A model generated the notes under the pieces. The model was not told the origin of the DNA, searched no databases, and was given only the letters and a program-made list of their open reading frames with translations. Shown here piece after piece: positions 45,120 through 55,113 of a stretch of DNA of 64,000 nt. The position numbers and the translations under genes are program-made. Numbering within the stretch: position 1 is the stretch's first letter; every line of letters begins with the position of its first letter. The DNA is from Maribacter spongiicola (lineage in GTDB: Bacteria > Bacteroidota > Bacteroidia > Flavobacteriales > Flavobacteriaceae), in the NCBI RefSeq assembly GCF_004364165.1, contig NZ_SOAY01000010.1:62001-126000 (forward strand), in the 5' to 3' direction.

Positions 45120-45127
45120 TACCTTTG
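45120..45127 (+). promoter_or_regulatory. Possible -7 box for ribE
   Basis: TACCTTTG, an exact TAnnTTTG, 121 bases before the ribE ATG. No TTG at the usual -33 distance, so uncertain. Confidence 0.4.
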
Positions 45128-45186
45128 TAACCCCACTTAAAACCTTAAAAAGAGTTTTATCCTCCTCAAAGGAGAAGTAAAGTGGT

Positions 45187-45209
45187 TATCCCATTTATAC
45201 ATTGGGATA
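45187..45209 (+). other. Hairpin in the ribE leader
   Basis: TATCCCA ... TGGGATA, perfect 7-bp stem with a 9-base loop. Too small for an FMN riboswitch. Confidence 0.45.
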
Positions 45210-45248
45210 TAAATATTCAAGCACAAAATTACTTAAATTAAACGACAC

Positions 45249-45833
45249 ATGTTTACGGGAATTATTGAAACATTAGGTAAAGTTACTTCTCTTGAAGCTA
45301 AAGGTGGCAACTTAGATATTACTATAGAATCTAGTTTAACACCTGAACTGAAAATTGATCAAAGTGTTGCCCATAACGGGGTTTGCTTAACTGTTGTTAG
45401 CTTAACGGATACAACCTATACCGTTACCGCTATTGCTGAAACTTTAAGCAAAACCAACCTAGATACTCTAAAAACGAACGATACCGTAAACTTAGAACGC
45501 GCAATGATTTTAGGGTCTCGGTTAGACGGACATATTGTTCAAGGACATGTAGATCAAACGGGGGAATGTACTAGTGTGAAGGAAGATAATGGCAGTTGGA
45601 TTTTCTCTTTCACCTACGATGCCAAAACCGGTAACCCAACTATTGAAAAAGGTTCTATTACTATTGATGGTACAAGTTTAACCGTAGTTAATTCTGGCAA
45701 GAATACTTTTGAGGTAGCGATTATACCCTACACATATGAGCATACACGTTTTAATACGTATAAACCGGGAACTATTGTAAACCTGGAGTTTGATGTTATT
45801 GGGAAGTATGTTGCCAAGTTGATGGCAAAATAA
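45249..45833 (+). CDS. ribE: Riboflavin synthase
   Basis: 194 residues in two similar lumazine-binding halves. The start MFTGIIETLGKV and VAHNGVCLTVV (residue ~43-53), DGHIVQGHVDQTG and the second-half KGSITIDGTSLTVV, PYTYEHTRF are diagnostic. Forms riboflavin from two lumazines. Convergent with the NagX-like gene. Confidence 0.95.
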   Translation: MFTGIIETLGKVTSLEAKGGNLDITIESSLTPELKIDQSVAHNGVCLTVVSLTDTTYTVTAIAETLSKTNLDTLKTNDTVNLERAMILGSRLDGHIVQGHVDQTGECTSVKEDNGSWIFSFTYDAKTGNPTIEKGSITIDGTSLTVVNSGKNTFEVAIIPYTYEHTRFNTYKPGTIVNLEFDVIGKYVAKLMAK

Positions 45834-45837
45834 CCCG

Positions 45838-46926
45838 TTACACCTTTATAAATATCTTTTTCTGATATAGAATATAGCCAACCAAGCTATAAAACAACAC
45901 TACACTTAATCCGTATAATAAGGATGATGTTTCTAGTGCCAAAAAATCATGTACATATACGGTTTGAAATAACCACCCGTGTAACGAGGTGTCGCCAATT
46001 TGTATTTGCCCCATTACCTTACTGATAAAACTTGACAAGAAATAGATAACAATGGCATTTGCACCTGCATATCTGAAGACGGAGCCGAATTCTATTTTCT
46101 TGACATCGGTTAAATAATAAATCAACGCCAAAATAAGATTTGCCCAACCTGCGGTTACCAAAACAAAACTACTTGTCCAAAGGGCTTTGTTTATTGGAAA
46201 AACGAGGTCCCAAATATGACCTATAATTAATAGACTACCGCCCAGTCCCATTAAAATGGTGGCTTTCTTTTCTTGCTTACTGGTTAAGATGAGTCCTGTG
46301 AATACTCCTAATAAGGAGCTTGCGATTGAGGGTATGGTGCTTAACAATCCTTCTGGGTCGTAATCTGCTTTGTAGTTATGAGAACCGAATACCTGTACGT
46401 CTATCCAATTGGCTAAATTATTTGGTGCCCTTTCTAATGTAGACGCCACACCTTCTACAGGAATAAATATCATCATCAGCCAATAGCCTATTAATAATAA
46501 CGTCGTTACCCAAATCAACTGTTTCCAATTCAGATTGATGAATAACAATGCCGCAAAAAAGAACACGACACCTATTCGTTGCAACACCCCGGGAAAACGA
46601 ATATCACTGAAATTTTTAAAGAAAGGAAAATGAATAACAAACGCTCCTAAGAAGAGTCCTAATGCAATTAACTTCAATGCTCTTATGGCAATTTTTTTAT
46701 AGGCAGCTGCATCTACCGTTCTATTTTTATACGAGAACGCTATAGATGTGCCTACAATAAATAAGAAGAACGGAAAGACTAAATCGGTTGGTGTATAACC
46801 ATTCCAATCGGCATGGAGAAAAGGAGCATACACATTAGACCATGTTCCCGGTGTATTTACCAAGACCATTAATAATATGGTTGCTCCCCTAAAAATATCG
46901 ACCGATAAAATTCTGTCTTTTACCAT
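45838..46926 (-). CDS. NagX/HGSNAT-like membrane acyltransferase
   Basis: 362 residues with about 10 membrane segments. The N-terminal DRILSVDIFRGATILLMVLVNTPG (conserved D-x-x-R) and TPTDLVFPFFLFIVGTSIAFSYKNR are the signature of the heparan-alpha-glucosaminide N-acetyltransferase-type family. In bacteria it sits with sugar uptake genes; here it follows a sodium symporter by four bases. A role in N-acetyl- or amino-sugar metabolism is likely but not shown. Confidence 0.87.
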   Translation of the reverse strand: MVKDRILSVDIFRGATILLMVLVNTPGTWSNVYAPFLHADWNGYTPTDLVFPFFLFIVGTSIAFSYKNRTVDAAAYKKIAIRALKLIALGLFLGAFVIHFPFFKNFSDIRFPGVLQRIGVVFFFAALLFINLNWKQLIWVTTLLLIGYWLMMIFIPVEGVASTLERAPNNLANWIDVQVFGSHNYKADYDPEGLLSTIPSIASSLLGVFTGLILTSKQEKKATILMGLGGSLLIIGHIWDLVFPINKALWTSSFVLVTAGWANLILALIYYLTDVKKIEFGSVFRYAGANAIVIYFLSSFISKVMGQIQIGDTSLHGWLFQTVYVHDFLALETSSLLYGLSVVLFYSLVGYILYQKKIFIKV

Positions 46927-46930
46927 CTTG

Positions 46931-48742
46931 CTATAAGATGTTTCCTTTAAGGCGATTCCATGCTTTTACCAACAATATTCCTGCTACCGCAGAAACAACA
47001 GTTAAAACAATTGCTTGTGTGGTTCTGCCATATATCCAATACCCGGTTGCGAACATTATAGAATAAATTAGAATTACCCCTAACAACATTGCAGTTATAC
47101 CTGCAGGTACACTCCACTTTTCCTTTTCTTTTACAATTTCTACAGTATCGGTTTTTGCATCGCTTACTACTTTTGACCAACCCGGACCACCTGGTTGAAT
47201 TTTAGTGTAGAAACTTCTTAAGGTATCGTTAGATTCTGGTTGTGTCATAAATGTTGCTATCAACCAAATCGCCGTAGTCAACACTACAATAAATATGTAT
47301 TCTGACCAGTCTGGCAGCACCCCTGTTTCCGTTGCAAAAAGATAGGCACCTACGGGAGTCAGTTTTAATATGATAGAGATAATACCTGATGCGAACATTG
47401 CCGTGATTTCACTCCATGCATTAATTCTCCACCAGAACCATCTTAGAATAAATATGAGTCCGGTACCTGCACCGAAAGCCAATAAAATATCAAACAACTG
47501 AAGCGCATTTTGAAGCAACAATGCCAAGGCAGCACTAAACAACATTAAAACAACGGTTGAAATTCGACCTACCGCAACCAATCTTTTTTCAGATGCATTA
47601 GGATTTATCTGCTGCTTATAAAAATCAAAAACAATGTATGATGAACCCCAATTTAACTGTGTACTAATAGTACTCATATATGCCGCCACCAAAGAAGCCA
47701 ATACCACACCTAATAAACCACTAGGTAGTTTGGTCAGCATAGCAGAATACGCTAAATCATGTCCTAATTTATCTGCCGTAACATTTGGGAAAGCTTCTTG
47801 TATGCTCGCTAAATCTGGGTACACTACAATAGATGCCAATGCCACTAAAATCCACGGCCATGGTCTTAACGCGTAGTGCATAATATTGAAAAAGAATGTT
47901 GCACCAATTGCATGATTTTCATCTTTTGCCGCCAACATACGTTGCGCAATATAACCACCACCACCTGGTTCTGCACCTGGGTACCAAGAACTCCACCATT
48001 GCACGGCAAGGGGAATAATAAATAAGGTTATTAATGCCTTCTTATTGCTGAAATCTGGTAATATGTTCAATTTTGAAGCTACGTTCTCATTCGCCATTAA
48101 CGCTTCGATACCTCCAACTTCAGGTATATTCACTAAGTAATATGCAGCGCCTATCGCACCAGCCATGGCTACAAAGAATAAAAGGAAATCGGTATATACT
48201 ACTCCTTTGAATCCGCCAAGGGCGCTAAAGGTTACTGTAATAAGACCCGCACTTACAACCGTTTGCCAAGGTTCTAGACCTAGCATAATGCTTCCTATTT
48301 TTATAGCTGCCAATGTTACGGCAGACATCGTTATCACATTGAAAATAACCCCTAAATAAACGGCCCTGAATTTTCTTAAGAAACTAGCCGGTTTACCACC
48401 GTAGCGCATTTCATAAAATTCTAAATCGGTATTTACGTTCGACTTACGCCATAGTTTTGCATAAACGAAAACGGTCAACATACCTGTGATCAAAAAACAC
48501 CACCATACCCAGTTACCCGAGACTCCGTTAGTACGCACTATATCTGTTACTAAATTGGGTGTATCCGTTGAAAAAGTAGTTGCCACCATTGAAAGCCCTA
48601 AAAGCCACCATGGCATTGTACGGCCCGAAAGAAAAAATTCCGATGAATTTTTACCTGATGTTTTAGAGACATAAAACCCTATGCCTAAGACAAGGGAGAA
48701 GAAAACTATAATAAATGTATAGTCTAACGTACTGAGTTCCAT
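46931..48742 (-). CDS. Sodium:solute symporter
   Basis: 603 residues, about 13-15 membrane helices. SSS family signatures: KTSGKNSSEFFLSGRTMPWWLLGLSMVATTFSTDTPNLV at the start, ALGGFKGVVYTDFLLFF and AAYMSTISTQLNWGSSYIV in helix 8. Sodium-driven uptake of a sugar or similar solute. Operon with the NagX-like gene. Confidence 0.9.
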   Translation of the reverse strand: MELSTLDYTFIIVFFSLVLGIGFYVSKTSGKNSSEFFLSGRTMPWWLLGLSMVATTFSTDTPNLVTDIVRTNGVSGNWVWWCFLITGMLTVFVYAKLWRKSNVNTDLEFYEMRYGGKPASFLRKFRAVYLGVIFNVITMSAVTLAAIKIGSIMLGLEPWQTVVSAGLITVTFSALGGFKGVVYTDFLLFFVAMAGAIGAAYYLVNIPEVGGIEALMANENVASKLNILPDFSNKKALITLFIIPLAVQWWSSWYPGAEPGGGGYIAQRMLAAKDENHAIGATFFFNIMHYALRPWPWILVALASIVVYPDLASIQEAFPNVTADKLGHDLAYSAMLTKLPSGLLGVVLASLVAAYMSTISTQLNWGSSYIVFDFYKQQINPNASEKRLVAVGRISTVVLMLFSAALALLLQNALQLFDILLAFGAGTGLIFILRWFWWRINAWSEITAMFASGIISIILKLTPVGAYLFATETGVLPDWSEYIFIVVLTTAIWLIATFMTQPESNDTLRSFYTKIQPGGPGWSKVVSDAKTDTVEIVKEKEKWSVPAGITAMLLGVILIYSIMFATGYWIYGRTTQAIVLTVVSAVAGILLVKAWNRLKGNIL

Positions 48743-48817
48743 AAGTTGGTTTTAGGTTGATTGTTAAAGATATATTATTTTAGGACATTCTTATACCTAA
48801 TACGCTAAACGTACCAC

Positions 48818-49573
48818 GTGCTTCTATCAATAACTACAGAAATTACCCCAACCGCTTGGATCCTTGCATCAATTGCGACCTTTATCATAGGATTATCTAA
48901 AGCAGGCATTAAAGGTATTGCCGTATTAAATGTCACCATAATGGCTTTGGCATTTGGCGCAAGACAGTCTACGGGCATGGTTGTGCCGTTGCTTGTACTT
49001 GCTGATATTTTTGCCGTTATCTACTATAATAGATATACCCAATGGAAATATGTTTTTAAAGTACTGCCGTGGATGATAGTTGGTTTACTAATAGGTGTGT
49101 TTATTGGAAACGAACTGCCCGAAAAGTTCTTTAAAATAGGCATGGCAACCATAATCATCATTACCGTTGGTATGATGTTTTATTGGGATCGTAAAAAAGA
49201 CAAAACTGTACCTTCTCATTGGACGTTTGCTGGATCTATTGGTATTATAGCCGGTATTACCACCATGGTCGGGAACTTAGCCGGAGCATTCTCTAATATT
49301 TATTTTTTAGCCATGCGCTTACCTAAAAATCAATTTATAGGTACTGCCGCTTGGTTATTTTTAATCATAAATATCATTAAACTACCCTTTCACTTTTTTG
49401 TTTGGAAAACCATATCCATTGAATCGCTGACCTTAAACTTAATGCTTTTACCAGGTATACTTATAGGTTTCTTTGTGGGTATTCGATTTATTAAACACAT
49501 AAAAGAAGCCTTCTTTAGAAAGATGATTTTGGTTCTGACAGCTGTGGGTGCTGTGCTTATTATGCTTAGTTAG
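48818..49573 (+). CDS. TauE/SafE family permease
   Basis: 251 residues from a GTG at 48818; no ATG lies upstream in frame. Eight or so membrane segments; the family pattern GLSKAGIKGIAVLNVTIMALAFGARQSTGMVVPLLVLADIFAVIYY and GNLAGAFSNIYFLAMRLPKNQFIGTAAWLF. Proposed anion or sulphur-compound exporter. Confidence 0.87.
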   Translation: MLLSITTEITPTAWILASIATFIIGLSKAGIKGIAVLNVTIMALAFGARQSTGMVVPLLVLADIFAVIYYNRYTQWKYVFKVLPWMIVGLLIGVFIGNELPEKFFKIGMATIIIITVGMMFYWDRKKDKTVPSHWTFAGSIGIIAGITTMVGNLAGAFSNIYFLAMRLPKNQFIGTAAWLFLIINIIKLPFHFFVWKTISIESLTLNLMLLPGILIGFFVGIRFIKHIKEAFFRKMILVLTAVGAVLIMLS

Positions 49574-49613
49574 TGGTGTATCTTTAATTTATTGTTTAAT
49601 ATAAAATTCTATA

Positions 49614-50771
49614 ATGATTAAACTTTTTGACAAAACTTTAGATACAATTACTGGTCCGTCAGATAATAACGAAAATTCCTTTAATTATTATCAAAAAAGT
49701 AATCGAAAAGATATTGAAATAATTAGAAAAACAATTGAAGACTGGTTCTTATTATATCCCAAATCGGAAAAAATCGAATTAAAAAATCGCTTCAAAAAAG
49801 ATATGGATTCTGCTTTTTATGAACTTTTTTTATACCAGATGTTCAAAAAACTTGGCTTTATAATTAAAATTCACCCTACACTACAAAACTCTAGAAAAAG
49901 ACCAGACTTTTTAATTGAGAAAGATGGAATTCAATCTTATGTAGAAGCTAAAGTTTGTTATGACAAATCTCAAGAAGAAATGGCTTTTGAAAGAAGGAAG
50001 AATCAATTTTTTGACAACATAAACAAAGTTAAAATTTATGGATTTTCATTGAGAATTGCTGAATTGGATTTTAAAACCAACAAACAACCAAGTGTAAAAA
50101 AGCTTATTTTAAAAATTGAAAAAGAAATTGAAAAACTTGACCCAAAAGTTCTTACCTATGAAATGGAAATATTAGGATTTGAAGGTTGTCCAAATATTTA
50201 TTATGAAAACGAAGACTTTCAAATAAAAATACAGCCAATACCTTTAGAAGATTCTCAAAGACATATCCTTAATGTAAATCCAATTGGGATGTTTCCAATT
50301 GAAACTTTTTGGGGCGACGGAAAAGAAGCATTACGAGATTCCATAATTAAAAAAGCAAATCGATATGGAAAAGTTAATATACCCTATTTAATTTGCATTA
50401 ATGCGTTAGGTAAGAAAACTAGAGATCAAATAGACGTAGAAAGTGCAATTTGGGGTTCTCTAAAATATACATTTTCAGATTTCAATAATATTGAAAATGG
50501 AACAATGTCAAGAGAAACCGATGGAGTTTTTTTTAACTCTGGAAAGAAACAACTAACCAATGTCAGTGGGATATTTGTTTCTAAAGTATTTCCATCAAAT
50601 GTGCCAAGTGCTAAATATTGGATTTATGAAAATCCTTTCGCTATAAACAAATTAGACTTTGAGAAGCTTAATTTAATTTACAATATTATTGACAATAAAG
50701 AACGAGTCGGGGTTACAGGAGAAAATTTAGATGAAATTTTAAATATTCCCAAGCGATGGTTAGATGAGTAA
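49614..50771 (+). CDS. Stand-alone PD-(D/E)XK nuclease-like protein
   Basis: 385 residues, more AT-rich and Lys/Ile/Asn-rich than its neighbours. A Glu in an alpha helix (AFYELFLYQMFKKLGFIIKIHPTL), then RPDFLIEKDGIQSYVEAKVCYD: PD ... ExK, the active-site pattern of the PD-(D/E)XK superfamily. Downstream parts (GFEGCPNIYYENEDFQIKIQPIP, PSAKYWIYENPFA) match no family I know. No methylase is beside it, so it is not a classical restriction system. Plausible roles: phage defence or DNA repair. It starts 40 bases after TauE. Confidence 0.65.
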   Translation: MIKLFDKTLDTITGPSDNNENSFNYYQKSNRKDIEIIRKTIEDWFLLYPKSEKIELKNRFKKDMDSAFYELFLYQMFKKLGFIIKIHPTLQNSRKRPDFLIEKDGIQSYVEAKVCYDKSQEEMAFERRKNQFFDNINKVKIYGFSLRIAELDFKTNKQPSVKKLILKIEKEIEKLDPKVLTYEMEILGFEGCPNIYYENEDFQIKIQPIPLEDSQRHILNVNPIGMFPIETFWGDGKEALRDSIIKKANRYGKVNIPYLICINALGKKTRDQIDVESAIWGSLKYTFSDFNNIENGTMSRETDGVFFNSGKKQLTNVSGIFVSKVFPSNVPSAKYWIYENPFAINKLDFEKLNLIYNIIDNKERVGVTGENLDEILNIPKRWLDE

Positions 50772-50925
50772 AAGACTGGTTTTCAAAATACAGTCAAAAA
50801 AGCACAAATACATACCATAAACCACAAACTACCAACCCAATAAAGTCCACATATTTCATATTAGGGTTAATCTTTACCCCACGTAACCAGTAATTTAGCA
50901 GTACTAACCTAAAATACCGTTACAC

Positions 50926-52449
50926 ATGAATATCATAGGAAATTTTATAAAAGGAGTTATCGATATTACCGACAAAATTACTGGTGATGACAACCCTGTT
51001 GAAGATCAAAAAGCTGTTCTTCAAAACCTTTTAGAAACCGCAAAAGAAACTTCTTTTGGGAAAGCCTATGAATTTGAACGTATTCTAGAAAGTGATGATC
51101 CTCAGCAAGCATTTCGTGATGCCGTACCTTATTTCGACTATAATCAAATCAATGAAAAGTGGTGGCATAAATTGCACGAAGACCAGACCGATGTTACATG
51201 GCCTGGTAGTCCAGACTATTTTGCATTGAGTTCTGGTACTACAGGAAAAACAAGCAAACGTATTCCGGTGACCGATGCTATGATAGACGCTATAAGACAA
51301 GCGGGTATTAAGCAGGTATTAGCAATTTCGAATTTTGACCTTCCGGCAGATTTCTTTGAAACGGGAATCTTAATGCTGGGGAGTTCTACAGATTTGGTGG
51401 AAAATGATGACCATTTAGAAGGTGAGATCAGCGGTATTAGTGCCAGTAATATTCCATCTTGGTTTAGCGGATACTACAAACCCGGAAAAGAAATAGCAAA
51501 AATTGACGATTGGGACGAACGTGTTGCAAAAATTGCAGAAAAAGCTGCGGATTGGGATATTGGTGCTTTAAGCGGAATTCCTTCTTGGATAGAATTAATG
51601 TTAAAGGAAGTCATCAAAAAACACAACCTCAATAACATTCACGAAATATGGCCCAACCTACAGGTATATACTTCTGGCGGAGTAGCATTCGGACCTTATG
51701 AGAAAAGTTTCAATGCCTTAATGGGGAAACCTGTTACCGTAATTGACACGTATTTGGCATCCGAAGGATTTATCGCCTTTCAAGCACGACCAGAAACCGA
51801 TGCTATGAAATTAGTGACCGATAACGGAATCTATTTTGAGTTTGTTCCTTTCAACCCTGATTATATTTTAGAAGATGGCTCGCTTTCTCAAGATGCTCCG
51901 TCATTAACACTATCCGAGGTTGAAACCGGTCAGAATTATGTGCTTATTATTAGTACGGTTAGTGGTGCTTGGCGTTACCTTATTGGTGATACTATTGAGT
52001 TTACCGATGTGGAACGTGCGGAAATAAAAATTACAGGGCGTACCAAGTTCTTTTTGAACACGGTTGGCTCGCAATTATCTGTCAATAAATTGGATGATGC
52101 ACTACAAGACATCATGGAAACTTTTGATATTGAAATACCTGAGTATACACTTTGTGCAAAAAAGTATGAAGACGGATTTTACCATACTTGGTATTTAGGA
52201 ACTAACGCGACCCATGACCCAAAAGAGATTGCTAAAAAGCTAGATGAATCTTTAAAAGCTGCCAATAAAAATTATAAAGTTGCCCGTTCTAAGGCATTAA
52301 AAGGTGTGAAGGTTTTTACTATCAATCCTGATATATTTTACGATTGGAACGATAGCAACAAAAAGAAAGGCGGACAAGTAAAAATGGAGCGTGTAATGAA
52401 AGAAGATAAATTTGCCGAGTGGGAAGCTTTTGTAAATAAGCATGATTAA
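50926..52449 (+). CDS. GH3 auxin-responsive promoter family protein
   Basis: 507 residues of the GH3 acyl-adenylate fold: LSSGTTGKTSKRIPVTDAMI (ATP loop), YTSGGVAFGPYEKSF, IDTYLASEGFIAFQ (motif II) and GAWRYLIGDTIEFTD, KITGRTKFFLNTVG (motif III). Plant GH3 proteins conjugate amino acids to acyl acids; the bacterial substrate is not known. The 154-base gap before it holds nothing recognisable. Confidence 0.9.
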   Translation: MNIIGNFIKGVIDITDKITGDDNPVEDQKAVLQNLLETAKETSFGKAYEFERILESDDPQQAFRDAVPYFDYNQINEKWWHKLHEDQTDVTWPGSPDYFALSSGTTGKTSKRIPVTDAMIDAIRQAGIKQVLAISNFDLPADFFETGILMLGSSTDLVENDDHLEGEISGISASNIPSWFSGYYKPGKEIAKIDDWDERVAKIAEKAADWDIGALSGIPSWIELMLKEVIKKHNLNNIHEIWPNLQVYTSGGVAFGPYEKSFNALMGKPVTVIDTYLASEGFIAFQARPETDAMKLVTDNGIYFEFVPFNPDYILEDGSLSQDAPSLTLSEVETGQNYVLIISTVSGAWRYLIGDTIEFTDVERAEIKITGRTKFFLNTVGSQLSVNKLDDALQDIMETFDIEIPEYTLCAKKYEDGFYHTWYLGTNATHDPKEIAKKLDESLKAANKNYKVARSKALKGVKVFTINPDIFYDWNDSNKKKGGQVKMERVMKEDKFAEWEAFVNKHD

Positions 52450-52453
52450 ATGC

Positions 52454-53083
52454 TTATTTACCTTGGCTCAATGCATCTCTTTCTTCAACTAATAACATAA
52501 TTTCTTCTGGAGATAAGTACAGATTTTTAATACGGTCAACATATGCCTGTGTTAAGCCTGCCTCTTTTAAAATAAACTCTTTGGTGGCAAGAATATAAGT
52601 TTCCATACCATGGGTAACTGCAAAAGAATCTGCACGGCGCTCTGCTTCTCGTATATAATTTTGAGAGGTTACATATTTAAAGCCGAAGCCTATTAAATTA
52701 AAACCACTTCGCTGCTGGTAATCCATCACATGACCGAGTTCATGACCTAACCAACCTATCATAATTTCTGAAGGTATGTCTTTGGTATAGTATACCGAAT
52801 CGGCAATCTTAATTTTCTCACTGATCAATATAAAATAGGAACGTTTTTTTTTCGACTTAAAAACACTCCAAAATGAAGGTTGTGCCTGCATTGTTGACTT
52901 TTTGATTTCCTTTTTAAACTTGAATTCAATTTTAGTATTCGCAAGCTCAGGATAGTGAGATAGCGCAATTTTTGCTTCTTCTGTTATTTCAACTGGTATT
53001 GTATGTTGTGCAGATGCAACCATAGTGTAACTTAATAGTATTAAGATTAAATAGTTCGATTTATGTTTAAATAAGTGTTTCAT
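52454..53083 (-). CDS. Exported zinc metalloprotease-like protein
   Basis: 209 residues with a signal peptide (about 1-25, ASAQ). Zinc motif HELGH in GWLGHELGHVMDYQQRSG, with a possible third ligand in EAERRADSFAVTHGM (E-x-x-AD). Short relative to the M48 family, so it could be a minimal peptidase. Its ATG overlaps the cls stop (TAATG), so it is translationally coupled to cardiolipin synthase. Confidence 0.75.
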   Translation of the reverse strand: MKHLFKHKSNYLILILLSYTMVASAQHTIPVEITEEAKIALSHYPELANTKIEFKFKKEIKKSTMQAQPSFWSVFKSKKKRSYFILISEKIKIADSVYYTKDIPSEIMIGWLGHELGHVMDYQQRSGFNLIGFGFKYVTSQNYIREAERRADSFAVTHGMETYILATKEFILKEAGLTQAYVDRIKNLYLSPEEIMLLVEERDALSQGK

Positions 53084-54507
53084 TATAGTAACGGACTAAA
53101 GAATTTGGCGAGACCTTCTAAAAATTTACTAAACGGTGATCTCTTTTTAAATTTTTCTAAATCTACCTCCGCCTCTTCAGTACAGTGTTTTGTGAATAGC
53201 CCTTCTATTTCAGAAGCTAATTCTTTATTATATAAAATTGCATTGGTCTCGAAATTATGTTCGAAACTTCTGTAATCAAAATTACCAGACCCCACAGAAG
53301 CTATTTCGCCATCTATAATAATAACCTTACTATGCGAAAAATCTGGTCTTAGGTAAATCTTGGCCCCTACTTCTAGCAAAGCTTCAAACGTAGAGAACAT
53401 ACTATATTGAGCCAGTAACGAATCTGATATTTTAGGGGTCAACAAGTTAACTTCTACGCCGCTTAACGCAGCAATTCTAATAGCCTCCAATACTGGTTCT
53501 CCAGGTATAAAATAAGGGTTTGCAATACAAATACGCTTGGTAGCGATATTAATCATCGCTAGATATTGCTGCATGATCGACGGATATTTAGAATCTGGTC
53601 CGCTAGAAATTATCTGGGTTACCGTATCTCCTTTTGGTTCTACTTTTGGAAAGTACTTGTCTTGAAGCAGCAACTCTTCCTTACCCGCAAAATGATAGTC
53701 CTTAACAAAAATGCGTTGCAGACTATTTACCGCCGGACCATCTATCTTTAAATGTAAATCTTGCCAAACACCCAATTCTGAAACGGGTTTTATATATTTA
53801 TCGGACACATTGAAACCTCCTGTGAATCCTATCTTACCATCAATAATTATAATTTTTCTATGATTTCTATAATTTAGGGTGAATAATAGATTGCCAAACC
53901 TAATTGGCATCGTTGAAAAAGCTTTTACACCAATTTCTTTAAAACGCTTTACTCGTTTTCCGCGCATAGAATTACTACCAAAAGAATCAAATAACATACG
54001 AATTTCTACTCCCTCTTTAATCTTCTTTTGAAACAGCTCATGAAATCTATCTAAAAGTGTACCCTCTTCTAAAATATAATATTGAAGATGTATAAAATCT
54101 TTTGCTTCTTCTATTGCTTTAAATATAGCTTGGAATGTTTCTTCTCCACTATTTAATAAGGTTATATTATTACCTTCATAAGGTGCGAAGTAGCTGTTTT
54201 TTCGAATAAGTGTAGCAAGCTTATCATGTTTATAATCGTCAAATTCATGTACACTTTGTTCACCCCCTTCAAGTTCTTTATAGGTTTCTGAATACAATCT
54301 TCTCTTTTCGGTCTGCTTTAGTTTAAAGAGTTTAAATTTTCTTCTGTTAATTCCAAATAGGTAATATAAAAGTGGTCCTAAAAAAGGGAAAATGATTACC
54401 GATAATGACCAACTAATCATTTTGGTTGCTCTAGATCCATTAAAAACAATATTGATAATACTCCATATTGTAACTACTAAATAAGCAAGCCAAAAAACAG
54501 TATTCAT
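53083..54507 (-). CDS. cls: Cardiolipin synthase
   Basis: 474 residues: two N-terminal membrane helices (residues ~1-55) then two phospholipase D HKD motifs, HRKIIIIDGKIGFTGG and HSKVIIIDGEIASVGSGNFD. Condenses two phosphatidylglycerols (or PG and PE) to cardiolipin. Ends with SPFSKFLEGLAKFFSPLL, the usual tail. Confidence 0.93.
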   Translation of the reverse strand: MNTVFWLAYLVVTIWSIINIVFNGSRATKMISWSLSVIIFPFLGPLLYYLFGINRRKFKLFKLKQTEKRRLYSETYKELEGGEQSVHEFDDYKHDKLATLIRKNSYFAPYEGNNITLLNSGEETFQAIFKAIEEAKDFIHLQYYILEEGTLLDRFHELFQKKIKEGVEIRMLFDSFGSNSMRGKRVKRFKEIGVKAFSTMPIRFGNLLFTLNYRNHRKIIIIDGKIGFTGGFNVSDKYIKPVSELGVWQDLHLKIDGPAVNSLQRIFVKDYHFAGKEELLLQDKYFPKVEPKGDTVTQIISSGPDSKYPSIMQQYLAMINIATKRICIANPYFIPGEPVLEAIRIAALSGVEVNLLTPKISDSLLAQYSMFSTFEALLEVGAKIYLRPDFSHSKVIIIDGEIASVGSGNFDYRSFEHNFETNAILYNKELASEIEGLFTKHCTEEAEVDLEKFKKRSPFSKFLEGLAKFFSPLL

Positions 54508-54640
54508 CTCTATATATTTTGATATTAAACAAGATACTATAAATTGCTTAAGGCTTTATCTAATTCAACCTATCAAGACACTTTTAGTCTTAAACGAGTT
54601 AATTACTACCTGTAAATGTGAGTACTTTTAACAAAAAGTA

Positions 54641-55051
54641 ATGGGAGTAATTGCTATGGATAAAAAACAGATAACCCTGTATTACAGTTCTGAAAACTCA
54701 ATAGGGAAACAATTGAACGCGTATGTTGAATCGTCAGGTGAAGACCATTTAACAATAGATATTTCTAAAACCAACGTCACTGGCACCCAATGGGCGGAAT
54801 TAGCTGATGGTCTAGATAAGAATATTTCTGATTTAGTAAACACCGAACATGCCGATTTTAAAAAAATCTATGGCGACGATTCTATCGATTTAGATGATGA
54901 TGGTTGGTTAAAAATATTGAATAAGAACCCTGTTCTTCTTAAAAATGCTATTGTTATAAAAGGAGAGCACTTTATTGAACTTACCAGTGCTTCTGATTTT
55001 AAGCAGTATATGGATCCTGACAGTGAAGGCATAGACAAACCTTATAAATAG
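54641..55051 (+). CDS. ArsC/Spx-like thioredoxin-fold protein without the catalytic cysteine
   Basis: 136 residues; a second ATG at 54656 (MDKKQITLYYSSENSIGK) may be the true start. The order ITLYYSSENSIGKQLNAYVESS, then TQWAELADGLDKNISDLVN, and DDDGWLKILNKNPVLLKNAIVIKGEHFIEL follows the ArsC/Spx layout (P-loop region, LI-helix, RPI-like strand). The Cys of CxxS is replaced by S or N, so it cannot be a reductase. Probably a regulatory or structural relative. Confidence 0.6.
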   Translation: MGVIAMDKKQITLYYSSENSIGKQLNAYVESSGEDHLTIDISKTNVTGTQWAELADGLDKNISDLVNTEHADFKKIYGDDSIDLDDDGWLKILNKNPVLLKNAIVIKGEHFIELTSASDFKQYMDPDSEGIDKPYK

Positions 55052-55113
55052 TTCGCTGACCTATAAACATAGGGTTTATAAACTTCTAATACATAGCATT
55101 TAATATAAACCTT

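Noticed and set aside
45127..45248. FMN riboswitch before ribE
   Set aside because: Only about 120 bases with a 7-bp hairpin; none of the conserved FMN-box segments is visible.
48818..48820. Missing start for the TauE gene
   Set aside because: GTG at 48818 is an acceptable start and gives the expected length.
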